64,000 nt of DNA from Scatophagus argus (GCF_020382885.2 NC_058508.1:7866055-7930054), one strand, 5' to 3'. Positions 1 to 12,579 are shown, numbered from the stretch's first letter. Translations and numbers: made by a program. The notes: generated by a model from the sequence alone, not told the origin.

Positions 1-212
1 GAAAGGAGGAACAGAGAGAGCATTTGTGGGCATATCCACAAGAGACGCTTTGATCTTTGAATGCAAAGACCTGTTTTACAATCCACCACTTCCGGTAAAC
101 TAATGATTTCTAGATTGTTTTTTTACATATTTAATGTAAGATCTATTTGGAGCGTTTCGGCCTGGTGTTGTCTTGCAGAGAAGTGAGGCTAAGCGGCTGC
201 AGCTGACCAACA
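1..212 (+). other. Upstream region / 5' UTR of the SP140-like gene
   Basis: No coding signal is seen. A pyrimidine-rich stretch ending in TTGCAG near 178 could be a splice acceptor for an exon carrying the start codon at 213, which would place a non-coding first exon outside the window. A transcription start within this stretch is equally possible. Confidence 0.3.
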
Positions 213-3200
213 ATGGACCCGCTGGATTTCCTGGAGCCTGACGAACTGCTTCGCTTTTTCCATTGCAATAAGACAGAAATGTCTTGCATGGAGAAGCCGC
301 ACACCTTTATCACCCAGCTCAGGGACCACAACCTGATTCCAGAGGACAGATTCAAGGTGAGACACTGGACACTCGCTTGGTGTTACCTCCTCCTCCTCCT
401 CAGGTGCTGTGTGGATGAAATGCGCGCTGCTGCGGGAGCGGAAATGCGTAGACAACAACATAGATTTCATTACAGGCGTGTCTCTCTGCAGCGTTTGCTA
501 TAACTGCACTGGTTCGTGAAACAAACAAACAAACTGTAAGTGAATATGTTATTATTTAGACGCAAAGTAGTCATTTAAGAAGTCTCTATTAAGAGCTATT
601 GGGAGGGAAGCCTTGGTTAGTAAAATACTAAACCCGGAATAACTGATTCGTTTGGCTGCTTGGGGGCATCATAAACAAACTGTTCTGATTTAGCAACGAG
701 GGCTAAAATAATGAAGTTTGGGGATAGAAAACAAAAGTGATGAAACCTTTTAAAGTTCTGCAAAGATGACGAGCTGCAGCATCTGTTGATATTTTCTTTG
801 CCACTCCTTTCACATGACATGCAGTCATCTTAATCAGTCAATCACACAGTGCAGTGTTCAAGAGGTGAGCAAGCAGGAAACTGAACTGATGAAACTGATG
901 TCTTTGAAACATACTGTTGCACACACACATCACTGTTGAACTAATCATGACGCAGTTTATTGTGCTGTAGATTTTATTCCATACTTTTGTGCGTGTGCAG
1001 AAGATCAGTCGCATGAAGAGTAAAGAGAACCTGAAGAAGGCTCTGTATGAGCTTCTGGACTGGTTTGAGACGCAGCGAGCAGAGCACATCAAAGTGTTCT
1101 GGGGGTCTGTCTTCAAGGAGACCATCTTGAGCCATTACTCTACCCTGCGGCTGCTGCGCAACAGCCTCATGGACGGTCAGAGTCTCTTTTTTTATGGTCA
1201 TCGGTGTGTTAACGGTTGTGATTCTGCTTTCTGTCTTAAGGTTCTCTGTTCTTATGATTCATGTTTTATTCATGCTTCACGATTAATGTTTGTAATGCAT
1301 GCTCTAGGACAAAATTAATGGAAACAGAAAGAATATGAAAAACTAATAAAGTATTCCAAAGTGATTCAGTTTAATAAATCCTTGCAAGCAAAGTCTCATA
1401 TTCTCAACTTTTAAAATCAGCAGCACTGCAAAACAGCGTGGCTGTTCGCAAGTCAGCTCTCACATTAGTCGTGAAGAAATGATGGTTGACCCCAATCAGT
1501 ATGGAGTACGTTGCATTCAGACTAAATTTGCAAGGCCAAACGAAAAAAGAAATGCAGCGACCCCGCAGCAAAAAGTCAAAACAGAAGCAGCTTTTGCAGA
1601 AACACAACCCACAGCCTTAGAGCCTCGCCTTAGAGCTTTGGTCACGTCAGGTGTCCAAGTCTGGGAGCTCTTTGGGTCCTTCTTTCTCTGCGGCTGTGCA
1701 GCTGGCATGACATGCAGTAGCACAGTCAGTGGTTGTCCTGTAGAAATTTAGCAGCAGTTTCAATGTGCGCTGGGCCTCTTTCAGCTTCCTGAAGAAGAAG
1801 AGGTTTAGGTCCAGCTGTTTTGACTGCTGTTTTATTAATGCAACTGCAGGGTCTTTCCATTTTCGCTCACAACTGCCCGAAAAAGTGGACGAGGAAGAGA
1901 CAGACAAAGGGAAAAGGAAGGAGCTTTCAGAGGAGGAGGGTGAAGAGCAGAAGAAAGGAAAATGGGTGAAAAAGAAGAAAAACCAGAGAAGCAGAAGTGT
2001 GTGTGATGATGACGAGGAGCAGGCCGATCCTGGTCCAGCTCCGAGGAAAAAGTCAAAGAAATTATGCTTCTGTAAGTCACTTCCTACTGATGTTCTACTG
2101 TTGTAAACATGACTGTATATTACATGACTGTATACACAACACATTCACTGGTGTGGCCTTGTGCGATGCCTCAATCAGAAAAAGATTTTTTTCATTTTGC
2201 AGCTTCTCCCCTGAAGAAGGGAGAGAAGGGCGACATTTGGACCTGGCCCATCTACAAGTACCAGCTGCCGGTGACCTGTGGACAGCAGGAGGGGATACTG
2301 AAGAGAGACAAACTGGCTAAAGGTCGGTAAGACTTAAAAACTTAAATTTAACAATGCAAAATGAACCAAAGCCACAAGTTTTTGCATGCAAACTATTTCC
2401 TAATAATGATCTTGGACGTTTACGTATCCTTAACCTTCTGAATGTTTCAGGGGAGAAGTGCATTGTGGTCAAGAAGCAGTGGTTTACTCCCACTCAATTT
2501 GAGAGGTTTGCTGGTAAGCAGAGCTACAAGAACTGGAAGTTGAGCATTCGATGTAGGGACACGCCGCTGGGAAAACTTATCCAGGTTTGTTGAAACGGGA
2601 TTTCAGTTTTGGAATATGCACCAAACATAAGTGTGTGACTGAGCAGCTTTTTTTAGCATTTGCCATGTCGGCGTTCCTTGTTAGATTACGTAAGGCACAG
2701 TTTGTGGTGGAAGTCATTGTTCAGTTGTTTTTTTAATTTCACTGCAGGGAGGCCACCTGAAATCTGGGAGGTACAAAAGAGAGTTTCATAAGGTAAGAAC
2801 AAAAAAACTGTGAAAATACATCAATAAATCAGTTCTGACCTTGTGCATCTTCTTGTTTTCAGTGATTCACATCTGAACAATGTCCTTGTTTTCTTTCTTC
2901 TAGGCCAAGAAGTCACTGTTCTCATCGAATCCTGGAAGCACAGGTTTGTTGTGTTAGGGAAGAACAGTTGTTGTATACAACTGCAGAGCTCTTTTGTATT
3001 TTTGATGGCTTATGAGAGAGCAGTGCATCCCCACAAGCTCTTACCAGAACATTTATTACCTCACATAAAATATTAAAACATTAAAATCTTCAGAGCCATA
3101 TCTATCTAGCGTCCATGAAATGTAGAGGCAGTCAGCTTCTTAATTTATAATGTCGGAGAGCTGGTGTACTACTTACCTTCTCCTTTTCTTAGTGCTTGAG

Positions 3201-6200
3201 GGAGAAGAAGAAGATGAGGGTGAAATTGAGGAAAGGGAAGATCGGGCTTCATCAAGCAGCCAAGAAAGTTCCGCAGATGTCACAGGTGCTCATATGCAAG
3301 GTTTAAATGCATGTATGCTAACACACACAGTATTAAAGCAAATTACAGTATCGTGCTCATCATTAATGTTAGTCGTACTCTTCACCCTGACAGATGAAGA
3401 GGGAGAGGCAGAGGAACAGACTGAGCAGCAGTCAGAAGGCAGCCATGACAGTAGCAAGAAGGTGTTCAAAGTTACATGTGGAGCTTTGGCTGCAACCTTA
3501 CACGTACACCGATTTGCATCAGGTAACTGTATCTCTCATACATAAAAAAAGGTGAATATGCTTATCTGTATGTCCTGTTTAATGTCCAACCTGTCACTCT
3601 GGTGAATGGTGTGATAAAATGTGTACTAACCAGCTACACCCAGAAATATATATCTCCTCTAACCTCGTTTTCCCCACCAGGGACTTGTGGGAAGAGTATT
3701 CGTACTGAGACGAGGTGGATGACCCCAATGGAGTTTGTGGAGGAGGCCTCGTGTTCAGGCTCCTGGAGGAAATACATTGAATGGGAAGGAAAACCCCTCA
3801 GTGTGCTAAAAGAGGTGATCATGGTTAGGGTGGTGTTAGAATGTGTGTGTTTGCCATTCCAGTCCACCGAGAGCATCTTGAATCATTAACTGTGTATCTT
3901 TGTGTGTTTGTGTGATGCATTCTGAAAGTTGCAGTCCTTAATGTTGCTCTCTGTGTTTTTCTTGTAAGCAAAGTTTCTGTTTGCAGTGTTTTTCACCAAA
4001 ACACACTGTATGCAATCTTGAGGTTTCCTGAAAATTTTGTTCACCTGCTAGCGGTCTTCTTCTTTCTTGCATTTGCTGGCGTATCGCAGAATCAGTAGAA
4101 TCGTGTCAAACCATTTGCTGTACTGTGTGTGTGTGGTGTCACCAACATGCTCGAGTCCCCTCTTGTAAAAGCTCTGCTCCACAGGTCTACTGTTGATCAA
4201 AAACTCCACAGGTTACCTTTAAGATTTTAGTCCTGGTTGATTTGGCAACACCCATGTGTACAGTGGGAATAACAAGTGTATTTCATTTCAAGTGGAGCGG
4301 GAGATTGATAGGTGGGTCTGCTGTGATGCGGGTGCTGTACTTCCCTGTTGTGGTGCCTGATTTACCAGTCGATCTACGTTCCAACTCCCACCTGTGGTCA
4401 CGAGCTGTGGGACTTTCCTCCGCAGGGTGGCAGGGCTCAGCCTTAGAGATAGATGAGGAGCTCAGACATCCAGGAGAGGCTCAGAGTAGAGCTGCTGCTC
4501 TTCTGCAACGAGAGGAGCCACATTAGGTGCTTTGGGCACCTGGTTAGGATGCCTCCCGAACGCCTCCCTGGGGAGTTGTTTCGCACATGTCCCTCTAAGA
4601 GGAGGTCCCGGGGCAGACTCAGGACACAATAGAGGGACTATGTCTCTCGCCTTGCTGACAGAACGCCTTGGTGTCCTCCCAGAAGGGCCAGTGGAAGTAG
4701 CCGGGAAGAGGACAGTCTGGGCTTCCCTGCTGGGACTGTTGCCCCTGCGACCCGGACTCGGATAAGCTGTAGAAACCGAGACAAGACGAGATTCATTTAA
4801 GGGTGCTTCGGTCAGGAAGCAGTATCAGTCAGTACCCATCACCAGTCACTAATCATCGACCTCAGTGTTGTTATTAGTGGCACAGTAAAAATGGCAGTCG
4901 GAAATGTTGTGTTTGCATTAGCCGGAACAGCTCTGTTAGAGCGCAAAGAGAGCAGACGGTGAGCAGCGAGCCTGTCATTAATGTAAAATTGTACTGGATT
5001 GCATGTATGCTGAATCCAACACAGGGATGACGGACTCCACCACTACCAGTCTGAAAGAGTAAGAATGTTAATCTTATAAATGTAATAAGTTGATCTTCAG
5101 TTTGGCTCATGACAGTAGACAGCAGATGGAAACTCCATCCTGGACTCAAATTAGCATAAACTGGTTTACGGAACAATAATAATAATCATGTTATTCAATT
5201 TACAGAGAGTGGAAATACCAGCATCTAAATGGTATTAGTGATGCTGTGTCGTGACGTTGTCAGCTCTAAAAATCACACTGTGACCAGGAGAGAGCGACAG
5301 GTTATGTCGTGCCAAACGAAGAGGAAGTCACTGCTAATTTGTCTAATTTCAGGCAGGTATCTTGAAGATCCACTCACTGCTGTGCCGTTGCACACTGTGC
5401 AAACCAGAGTGTGAAGACGCGGTAAGTTTGTTGATCAGTTTCAGACAAGCAGCATTTTCTGATCACGTGCAGAAAGATGCGACGTGTAATTGTACTGCGT
5501 GTAAATAGATTTGCTGTCATGTCTGTCTTGCCAGGAGAATCAGAAAAACGATGACGAGTGCTGCATCTGTAGAAGTGATGCTGAAAGTTTGGTGGTATGT
5601 GATCACTGTCCTCGCTCCTTCCACCAAAAATGTCACCTGCCTCATATTGAAGACACCATTGTGGGGTGAGTTGGTTATAAAATAATTACATTTGTTGTTG
5701 ATGATATGTCATATCAGTTGTTTTTTTGGCGTGGTTTAAGCTTTAACCATTTTTTTAGACTGAAAGAATTTTTTTAATCCTGTGTTAAAATGCAGTTTGT
5801 CTTGAATCTTTCTGTCCATCTATGAGTTGACAGTTAAGCACAGAGGCTGTACCTCTGGGTCTTTCTGTTTTTCTTGCGGTTGGTTTGTAAAACAAACAGA
5901 TTCAGAGTTTTTAATGCCCATACAAAATATTTAGTTATCAACCACCCAAACCTGTCCCCAACAAAATCACCAGAAGTGATTAAAGAGACATGGGCAGAGA
6001 CAAGATGGAGTGCCAGTGACTCTGCAAAGTGCTGATCCAGCGGCTGGGGTCAGTCCAAAGTGCTCTCTGTCTCTTTTCTCATTGTCCCCGCCCACAGTGG
6101 TGGGAAGATCTCAGCTAAATAAACAGACAGATTGTCCCTTATTTTAGTTCTTTCTTGGTGAATAACAGCAAAACAAATAGCTGTTCATTAAAGACATGAA

Positions 6201-7766
6201 CTCTGTCAGTCTCTGACCCGAACCTGCCTGACTGCAACGTGCAGGATTCAGAAGTCAAGAGGGTTCTTAAAGTCATTTCAGCTGTTTACAGTAACACTGA
6301 ACAGGGAAACGAGACAGCGTTGCTCCAGGGACCAGGTCCTACACTAGAATTTATAAATACACCTTTAACAGCTGAACAAAGTGCAAAAGGACTGAAGACT
6401 ATATATACTGCACAAAGACTATAGATAAAACAACAAGGAGCAGCAGCGACCAGAACATGGCCCTGTTAGGGAATGTTTGAGACAGCCATAAAGTGGTGGG
6501 AGGGACAGTATTGTACGCAGTGTCAGCGGTATAAAGTGCAGGTGGAACAGTGGCTGTAAATATTGCGAGGTATAAGGTGACAGTGTGCATGTTGTGTTGT
6601 GCAGTGAACTCAGTTCAGCTTCTGAGAACTGTGGAGTCTTGTGGCTTGGGGGAAGAAGCTGTTGCACAGTCTGGTTGCAAGAGCCTGAATGCTTTGGTAT
6701 CTTTACTCAGATGGTACAAGAGTGCTGTTTGGGAAAGAGACGGCACTCAAAGTGCAAAGAGTGCCAGAATGCAAAATGCATAAAGTCCATTGATAAGACC
6801 AGTGTGTCCCTGTCCTCCCTGGTTAGTCTTGTCTCTGTGCTCGCTTGTGCTGCTACTGCTTATATATATGTGTATGGATATATGTGTATGGATATATGTG
6901 TATGGATACATGTGTATGTTTATTTATGTGTGTGTGTGTGTAAACAGGGACAGTCGTCTGTGGATGTGTACGTTCTGTGTATTCAAAAGCAACCAAGAAT
7001 ACTATTACCGGGATGAGCTGAAAATGGAAGCAGCCTTGTCCCGCCAAATATCACAACACATGCTGGTGAGCACACTGTGTGACTCTGTCTGTCTCTCTGC
7101 CTTTAGGTCTTCACTTCTTAATGCCTGTCTCTCTCTGTTTCACTGCTGTCGCTCTTCTTTCCTTCTGTTGTACATCACCAGGAATGCGAGTATCTCCTCC
7201 TTTATCTGTGCAGTGCTGACGAGGAACAAACATTTGCTACGAACCCAAGTCTCTATGTGAGTCTTTTTCTTTTCCATAGCGATGATCTGGCTGCAGGAGG
7301 AATCACACTATCATCAGGTCTTTGCTTATGAAATTGATGTAAAAAAAACACAAAGGTGTTACTGAGTCTACTACTTTCATCATTTGTGCTTTGCACCTGC
7401 AGTTGCAAGACTACTCCACTGTGATCGAGACTCCGACGTGGCTGGGCAGCGTAGCAGACAAACTGCAGAAGCAGCTCTACCAGACTGTTGGAGAGTTTGT
7501 GTCCGACGTCCAGCTCATTTTCACCAACTGTGCTTCATACAACAGAGTGAGAAACAGCCATTAACAACCTCTAGAGTTGTCAGCATCTTCACATGTGGTA
7601 CTAAGATGTTTAAATATCAATTAAACATCGAAAATGAAGATCTTTTTTTTTTGACAGTGACTGTTATGTTCTTTTGCAGGACAATTCTGAATTCCTTGCC
7701 GAGGGAGACAGACTGAAGAAGTTGTTTGAAGATGAATTTAAGAATGTTTTTAATATCCGTGAATAG
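213..7766 (+). CDS. SP100/SP140-family nuclear body protein (HSR, 2x SAND, PHD, bromodomain)
   Basis: Sixteen exons with continuous phase give 619 aa: 213-356, 1001-1175, 1850-2071, 2203-2322, 2451-2584, 2748-2792, 2904-2943, 3193-3285, 3394-3522, 3681-3814, 5353-5421, 5535-5665, 6948-7065, 7182-7256, 7403-7546, 7680-7766. Residues 1-106 form an HSR/Sp100 dimerisation domain (MDPLDFLEPDELLRFF; LYELLDWFETQRAEHIKVFW). A lysine- and glutamate-rich linker follows. SAND1 (about 194-280) has a KNWK motif. An acidic linker leads to SAND2 (about 345-430). A C4HC3 PHD finger (about 440-495, CCICRSDAESLVVCDHC) and a bromodomain (about 510-615, WLGSVADKLQ, IFTNCASYN) finish the protein. This order matches SP140/SP140L rather than AIRE, which has two PHDs and no bromodomain. 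Family members are chromatin readers of nuclear bodies, often interferon-induced in mammals; that role is inferred here. Orthology within SP100/SP110/SP140 cannot be settled by eye. Confidence 0.92.
3815..5352 (+). other. Large intron between SAND2 core exon and its last exon
   Basis: At 1.5 kb this is the longest intron but one in the SP140-like gene. It holds the LINE fragment at about 4270-4790. No other exon-like segment with matching phase was found in it. Confidence 0.6.
4270..4790 (+). mobile_element. Degenerate 3' end of a LINE (reverse transcriptase C-terminal tail)
   Basis: Broken reading frames on the plus strand still encode phrases typical of the C-terminal end of a common fish non-LTR retrotransposon: FGHLVRMPPERLPGELF near 4528-4580, RDYVSRLA near 4637-4660 and a proline/arginine-rich end near 4735-4760. 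Upstream, REIDRW and SAVMRVLY fit the same protein in another frame. Frameshifts and stops make it inactive. The clade was not determined. Confidence 0.75.
5666..6947 (+). other. Intron splitting the PHD finger
   Basis: The intron separates the first part of the PHD finger from its last Cys pair (WMCTFC). Apart from a short tandem repeat near its 3' end I see no recognisable element in it. Confidence 0.6.
6867..6917. repeat. 14-bp minisatellite, about 3.7 copies
   Basis: The unit TATGTGTATGGATA is repeated head to tail three times, then once in degenerate form. It sits just upstream of the splice acceptor at 6946-6947. Confidence 0.85.
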
Positions 7767-7932
7767 ACTCTTGAAAAGGTTAAAAATGTGTAACTGTTAG
7801 GAATTACAGTGTTGTGGTAAGCCTTTTTTTTGACATATCCCTTACATGTGGATCAAATATTCCAAAGGAAGTAATTGCTAATCAGGGGACTTTCACTTGA
7901 ATGTCAGACAAGTTATCCAGTTTCACTTAATG

Positions 7933-7938
7933 AATAAA
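7933..7938 (+). terminator. Polyadenylation signal of the SP140-like gene
   Basis: AATAAA lies 167 nt after the stop codon. It is the first canonical signal downstream. Confidence 0.6.
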
Positions 7939-7950
7939 CTTGAGATATTT

Positions 7951-8016
7951 AAGTGTTAATATATATTAACACTTACACTTTTCATTGAGTATATAACAGC
8001 TGCTATATACTCAATG
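7951..8016. repeat. Two adjacent strong palindromes
   Basis: 7951-7974 is a perfect 24-bp palindrome (half-site AAGTGTTAATAT). At 7983-8016, 13-bp arms CATTGAGTATATA are perfectly inverted around an 8-nt spacer. Both lie directly after the polyadenylation signal. Confidence 0.9.
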
Positions 8017-8681
8017 GAAATGTTCGATTTTTCTTTTTTTTTTTGGACAAACACAAAGTTGGGACGCTGTTTAACAACAGTTTTCCAAAGTGTTCCTGAG
8101 CTCATGTAGTAACATTCTTTATACAATCACGTGTATAACGAAACGACTGACCCTTTCAAGGACGCCCTGTTCATACCCAGTCATGATGCTATCACCTGCT
8201 AACAATGCATGTGTTTACCTGTAGAATGTTCCAAAGCGGGTTTTTTTTCTTCTAACCATTGAACATCTTTCCCAATTTAACTGTTCAGTTTAACTGTTCA
8301 ATTTAACAGATAATTCTGTAAGTCAGGAAAGTCGCAGTTTGTCATAAAAAGTACCCTGTGGGGTGGGTAGTTCCTCTAGTCGTGTATTTTCAGTTTTTCG
8401 GTCTTGAACTTCAAGAACTGTGACTTTATTGAGTTACAAAATGATCTTTTAAACTGGTAAATGTCATGTTAAATCACATAAATGTACATCATAAACTTTT
8501 TTAAAAGATTTTTTTTTCACTGAATGAAATTCCCAGTTTTTGATATGTTAGTGTTCAGTACAAGATTTTTTTTAGAGACAAAGAATTTTTTTGTACTTTT
8601 TTTATATGAATATTTTAAAGTTAAAGAAAAATGCTTTCCCATATGTTGCTGCCAATATTTTTTTATTGCCATTAGTATGTC

Positions 8682-8689
8682 TGACGTCA
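8682..8689. promoter_or_regulatory. Palindromic CRE (TGACGTCA), distal
   Basis: Exact match to the CREB/ATF full-site consensus, about 690 bp upstream of the Myb/SANT start codon. Sequence match only. Confidence 0.4.
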
Positions 8690-9044
8690 CACCCATCTTC
8701 TCAGGAGGATTTCAAAGTGTCTGTATTATGAATATGTATTGCGAAAGTCAGAGTGTTTAAAGCATTTGCTTCATGCAAATTTCACTTCCTCCTTGCATCC
8801 TGCACGAATCATCTCCATGCCACTACACGGTGTTCGAATTGTGCCTCTGTGCCAGGCTCTCTCACATCTGTTGGTTGTGTACGTCTGATCTCAAGATAAA
8901 GTGTTTGTCTACGTCTTTAATGGCGCATTTTGTGATTTTGATGAAGGTACAGACTGAATATTGTTATGAGATTAGCTATGACCTGATCACAGTCTCATCT
9001 GAAGCCTCAGCGGGTCGTGAGCGCGTGCTGGATGTGCGGTCCTC

Positions 9045-9052
9045 TGACGTCA
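9045..9052. promoter_or_regulatory. Palindromic CRE (TGACGTCA), proximal
   Basis: Second exact full CRE, 316 bp upstream of the start codon and within the CpG-richer stretch that looks like the promoter. Confidence 0.5.
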
Positions 9053-9367
9053 CTGGTACAGTTGCCAGCAGCAAATCTGTGCTGAGAGCTGCGCAGCCGC
9101 CCTGCGCATCCGTCGTCGGAGGTGGACAGCGCAGCCATTTCTCTGCCCCTCATGAAAAACATGGAGAGGGGGCGACGTTTGTCCACCACGCGCTAACCTG
9201 ACGTTAGGGAGTCATGACTTTAGCAGCACACACCGAGGCGGAACTCCCCGTTTGAGATCCGCGATCTCCAAACTTTCTCCCAATTCAACGCCTGCGCAGA
9301 CAAAACAGGCTCTATCTTTCTCTCTCTGCCCCTGCATTTGGCTTATGTGCCTGTTTGTGTCTGAGCC

Positions 9368-12300
9368 ATGGAAGGAAATCTGCAAGGAGGCAGCAGCGAC
9401 GTCGCAGTAATGCATCTGAAGACTGAAGCGGTCGATGAGAACGCATCTGCGCTGGTTTTGGGCAGTCAGGAGTCGTCTGCGCCCTGCGGAGACACCGCAT
9501 GCAGAGAAGGAGGAGGAGGAGGAGGAGGGGATCAGACTGCAGAGGAGCTGCAAACAGTCACTACAACCACTCCTGTGCTGCTGTGTGAGTGCACATTTGA
9601 TTTATAGTCATGTTTCATCTTTTGTCTTCATAGTGCAAGATCAAATAAAGACTTTGGTGGTTTTAACTTAGCCACGCAAATCTGTTGCTCTGCTAAGATG
9701 ACATAAATGTGTCTTTTCTCTGTCTCACAATTAGATTCAGTGAGTACAGACCGTTTCTATACCACATCAGGGGATGGAAAAACTTACCTGAAGATTGCTC
9801 CAGGTGAGTGTTTCAGTGTGACAGAATCAGAATGCTTTTGCTACCTTGGTTGTAGTCAATGTGTCGCCATTCCATTTGTAAGATTTTAAACACATACTTC
9901 ATGCAGTTTATGCGCTTCATGTAAGTTAAAGGATGATTATGCAACATTTTCTTGGGTTTGAGCCTATTTTCAGGTCCCTAAATGTCATCCATTGCTTTCA
10001 GCGGACTTGAGCGATTTCCATGTAGAATTTACATAAAAATGATGATATATTTTCAGCCTATTTCATCTTAAAGCAGCTGGAAACTTGGGTTCAAATGTTA
10101 GTATTTCATTAAACTTCTAATAAACATGACTGGATAAGGTAAATTCATCTTTAGGTATTATTTGTCATATTAATTATTATGTGGGTGTATTTGATCAGAC
10201 TGGATTGACAGCAACCAGACAACCCAGCACCTGTCAGCAGATCCTGATTCAAAGCCCCGCCCAGTTCAAACCAGTGAGAAGAGTACAGAGAAAAAACAGA
10301 TATGCAGAATGTGCAACAACCAAAACATCATGCACATGTAGGATCCATTTGCTCATAGTAAGGAGCAGGTTGAGACAGACAGACGTTTCCAGGGCCTTTA
10401 AAACATATCACTCCAACCCTAACCCTGCATACTTTTATTTTTCACCCGTGTCTGTAACCAGCTTCAGCGATGCCACCCGCTTCGTCAGAGAAGATGCTTC
10501 CTTCCAGCTCCGACTTTTCCTCCAAAGCTGTTTTGTGTCTGATTGAGGCCGTTGGGCGCCGCTGGGGCCTGTATGAGACTCGGGAACGCTCACAGCTCTT
10601 CCAGAGCGTTCAGGAGGAAATGGCTTCCAAGGGGCACGTGCTTCCTGTCGAAAAGATCCGCCGCAAGTGGAACAACCTTATTGTCACATACAAGAGGGTT
10701 AAAGACCGCAGCCGGGAGACGGGACATGCGAAAACATCCTGGGAGTTCTTTGATGTAAGTCCAATAGCAGGAAAAGATTTGTGTCTTTTCTGCACTCTAA
10801 TCCAAAGGCTGGATTAAATATAAAAATATCAGCCATTTCTTATAGTTTATAAATAACTTTGGGTCTAATTTGGACTGAAAATTGACTTGGGAAATGGAAC
10901 TGGATCAAGTTCTAACCCAGAAACTAAGCTCTAACACCAGAGCATGTTTACCCCTCGCTGTCAGTGAAATGAATGACTTGAACACTGTGTTTCCTCCTCT
11001 TTGTGAACACGTGATTATGTCTCTGAGCTCTGCAATTTCGCCTGAAAGACGAATGGAATTGACGGTTCGCTAAACTCTGCCGTCGAATGGAGAACCAATC
11101 AACATTTTGCTGCATGCTGACACAATAAGTAAGAATAATAGTCAGCAAGTCTGGAGGACTATGATATTTTTTTGCCCTTTCCTAACAAAAAGCAAGAAGA
11201 AGAAGAAGTGGTACACTGCTAACTACGTGTGCCATGCGATATGACGGAAAGCTTCTTGACACAGGTATAAGGACTTTTAGCTTCGGGTTTATGTCTGCTC
11301 TTGGGTGAGTCCTATGCATGTGTAATATGACTCAGTACAGAAAGGGCAGGTCAGTTAATAGCAGTAAGCAGCAAGAGCATGCAGAGCCTAGTGAATGCAT
11401 GGGCTGCTCTTTCATTTTCAACGGCTGTGTTTCACATGCTGACAGACAAACTCACCTCACCTGGTTGCTACAAATAATTTGGGTTGCTTATTTCTGTTCT
11501 CTGTCTTTTTGTGCCTGCCTTTTCTCACTCTAGTTGATGGATGCCACGCTCTGTGACACCGTCGGCACTCAGATCAGCAACAACAAAAGAAACAAAACAG
11601 GAAACACTGTTACTGCACTGCCCGGTCCTTTGGCAAAGATTGCTGCAAAACCGCAGGTTCCACAGCCCCCCACCATCATACGGCCTAATTGTGACTTTTC
11701 TTCGACTGGTGTTGTGGAGTCAGCAAGTCAGGGAAGCATCAGCAGCACTGCTGCCATAACCTCAATAACTACAGCAACCATTAGCCCAACAAATGCTTCA
11801 GAGCTCAAGCCCATGATAGTCGTCAACAGTGACGTGGTTACAAGCAGTATTCATCCAGCCACCGTTGTGCCATCTTCGTCCTTTATCTCCTCGCCTTGTT
11901 TTACAGAGACAGCTTCTACTTCGCCTTCCCTTGGCTCGTCCAGTAGCACAGACCTCAACGCATCACGCTACGTGAGCCGCAAAGCTCCGTCGTTCTCACC
12001 AGGTGTCATACCCTTTCGCCTTAGCAATACACCACTTGGTAACAGTCAGAATCTCCTTAGTGTCTCTTCGTCTTTCCCCACTACATCGTCCTGTTTCTCC
12101 TCTTCTATTTCCACCTCATTGTCTGCAACGGCCTTGCCAGGAGCTGAAGGACTGAGCCAGAAAAGAAACGAGCAGCAAACCAGCACCGCATTGTTCCAGG
12201 AGATTCTGAAACGACAGGAGGAGCAGGCCTACCTGGATCGGGTGGCTCGTCGCCGGGTGGAAGCCAGGGAGAAGAGGCGCGAGAGAAGGGAGGTACGGAT

Positions 12301-12400
12301 GGCGGACTACCTCGGCAGGATAGCCACAGCGCTGGAGCTGCTCTCCTCCAAACAGGACACAGTCATTGCCCTTCTGCAGAGACTGGCTGATCGGAAGTGA
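9368..12400 (+). CDS. Myb/SANT-like DNA-binding domain protein
   Basis: Five exons keep one frame and give 506 aa: 9368-9584, 9735-9803, 10199-10273, 10462-10754, 11534-12400. The ATG is the first in-frame one in exon 1. Residues about 138-218 form a trihelix/Myb-SANT-like domain: a helix with GRRWGLYETRERSQLF, then KIRRKWNNLIVTYKRVKDR, and a final aromatic helix (SWEFFD). The last exon encodes a long Ser/Thr/Pro-rich low-complexity region and ends in a basic coiled coil (about 437-506: LKRQEEQAYLDRVARRRVEA, then a leucine-rich segment). This layout fits a transcription regulator or a domesticated-transposon type Myb/SANT protein; the target is unknown. The donor of exon 3 (GTGAGA at 10274) was chosen because it restores frame. 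A donor at 10338 would break the frame, and initiation at 10470 is an alternative. Confidence 0.82.
10755..11533 (+). other. Intron before the last Myb/SANT exon
   Basis: 779-bp intron. It contains a short AAG-rich run near 11200 and no recognisable exon or element. Confidence 0.6.
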
Positions 12401-12573
12401 TGGAGGGTCAAAGGATCCCAAAGCAGGAGCTCCCATCCTTCATGAAGTTTTTCTCTCCCAAACTTCATAGAGATATTTCTAAAATCACATGAACTGCTCA
12501 CTTTTCTAAACTAAGCGTACATGAAATGTTATTGTTACATTACATTATAGTGCATTACAGCCTGTTGCACTTA

Positions 12574-12579
12574 AATAAA
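12574..12579 (+). terminator. Polyadenylation signal of the Myb/SANT gene
   Basis: AATAAA 174 nt downstream of the stop. A second AATAAA occurs near 12622. Confidence 0.6.

Larger units (their letters stand above)
7767..9367. other. 3' UTR / intergenic region and promoter of the Myb/SANT gene
   Basis: The first part is AT-rich 3' UTR and intergenic sequence with the palindromes. From about 9000 the sequence becomes richer in C, G and CpG, consistent with the promoter and 5' UTR of the next gene. Two perfect cAMP-response elements are present. A 142-codon frame at 8773-9201 was judged to be chance. Confidence 0.5.

Noticed and set aside
1647..2144. 165-codon minus-strand ORF
   Set aside because: Antisense shadow of the Lys/Glu-rich exon at 1850-2071; Ser/Phe/Leu-rich composition is explained by that.
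8773..9201. 142-codon plus-strand ORF
   Set aside because: Ends in the CpG-rich promoter-like region of the Myb/SANT gene; composition is irregular and no domain is visible.
10199..10337. Longer version of Myb/SANT exon 3 with CxxC (ICRMCNNQN)
   Set aside because: The donor at 10338 puts the next exon out of frame; the earlier donor at 10274 restores it. The longer form could still exist as a minor transcript.
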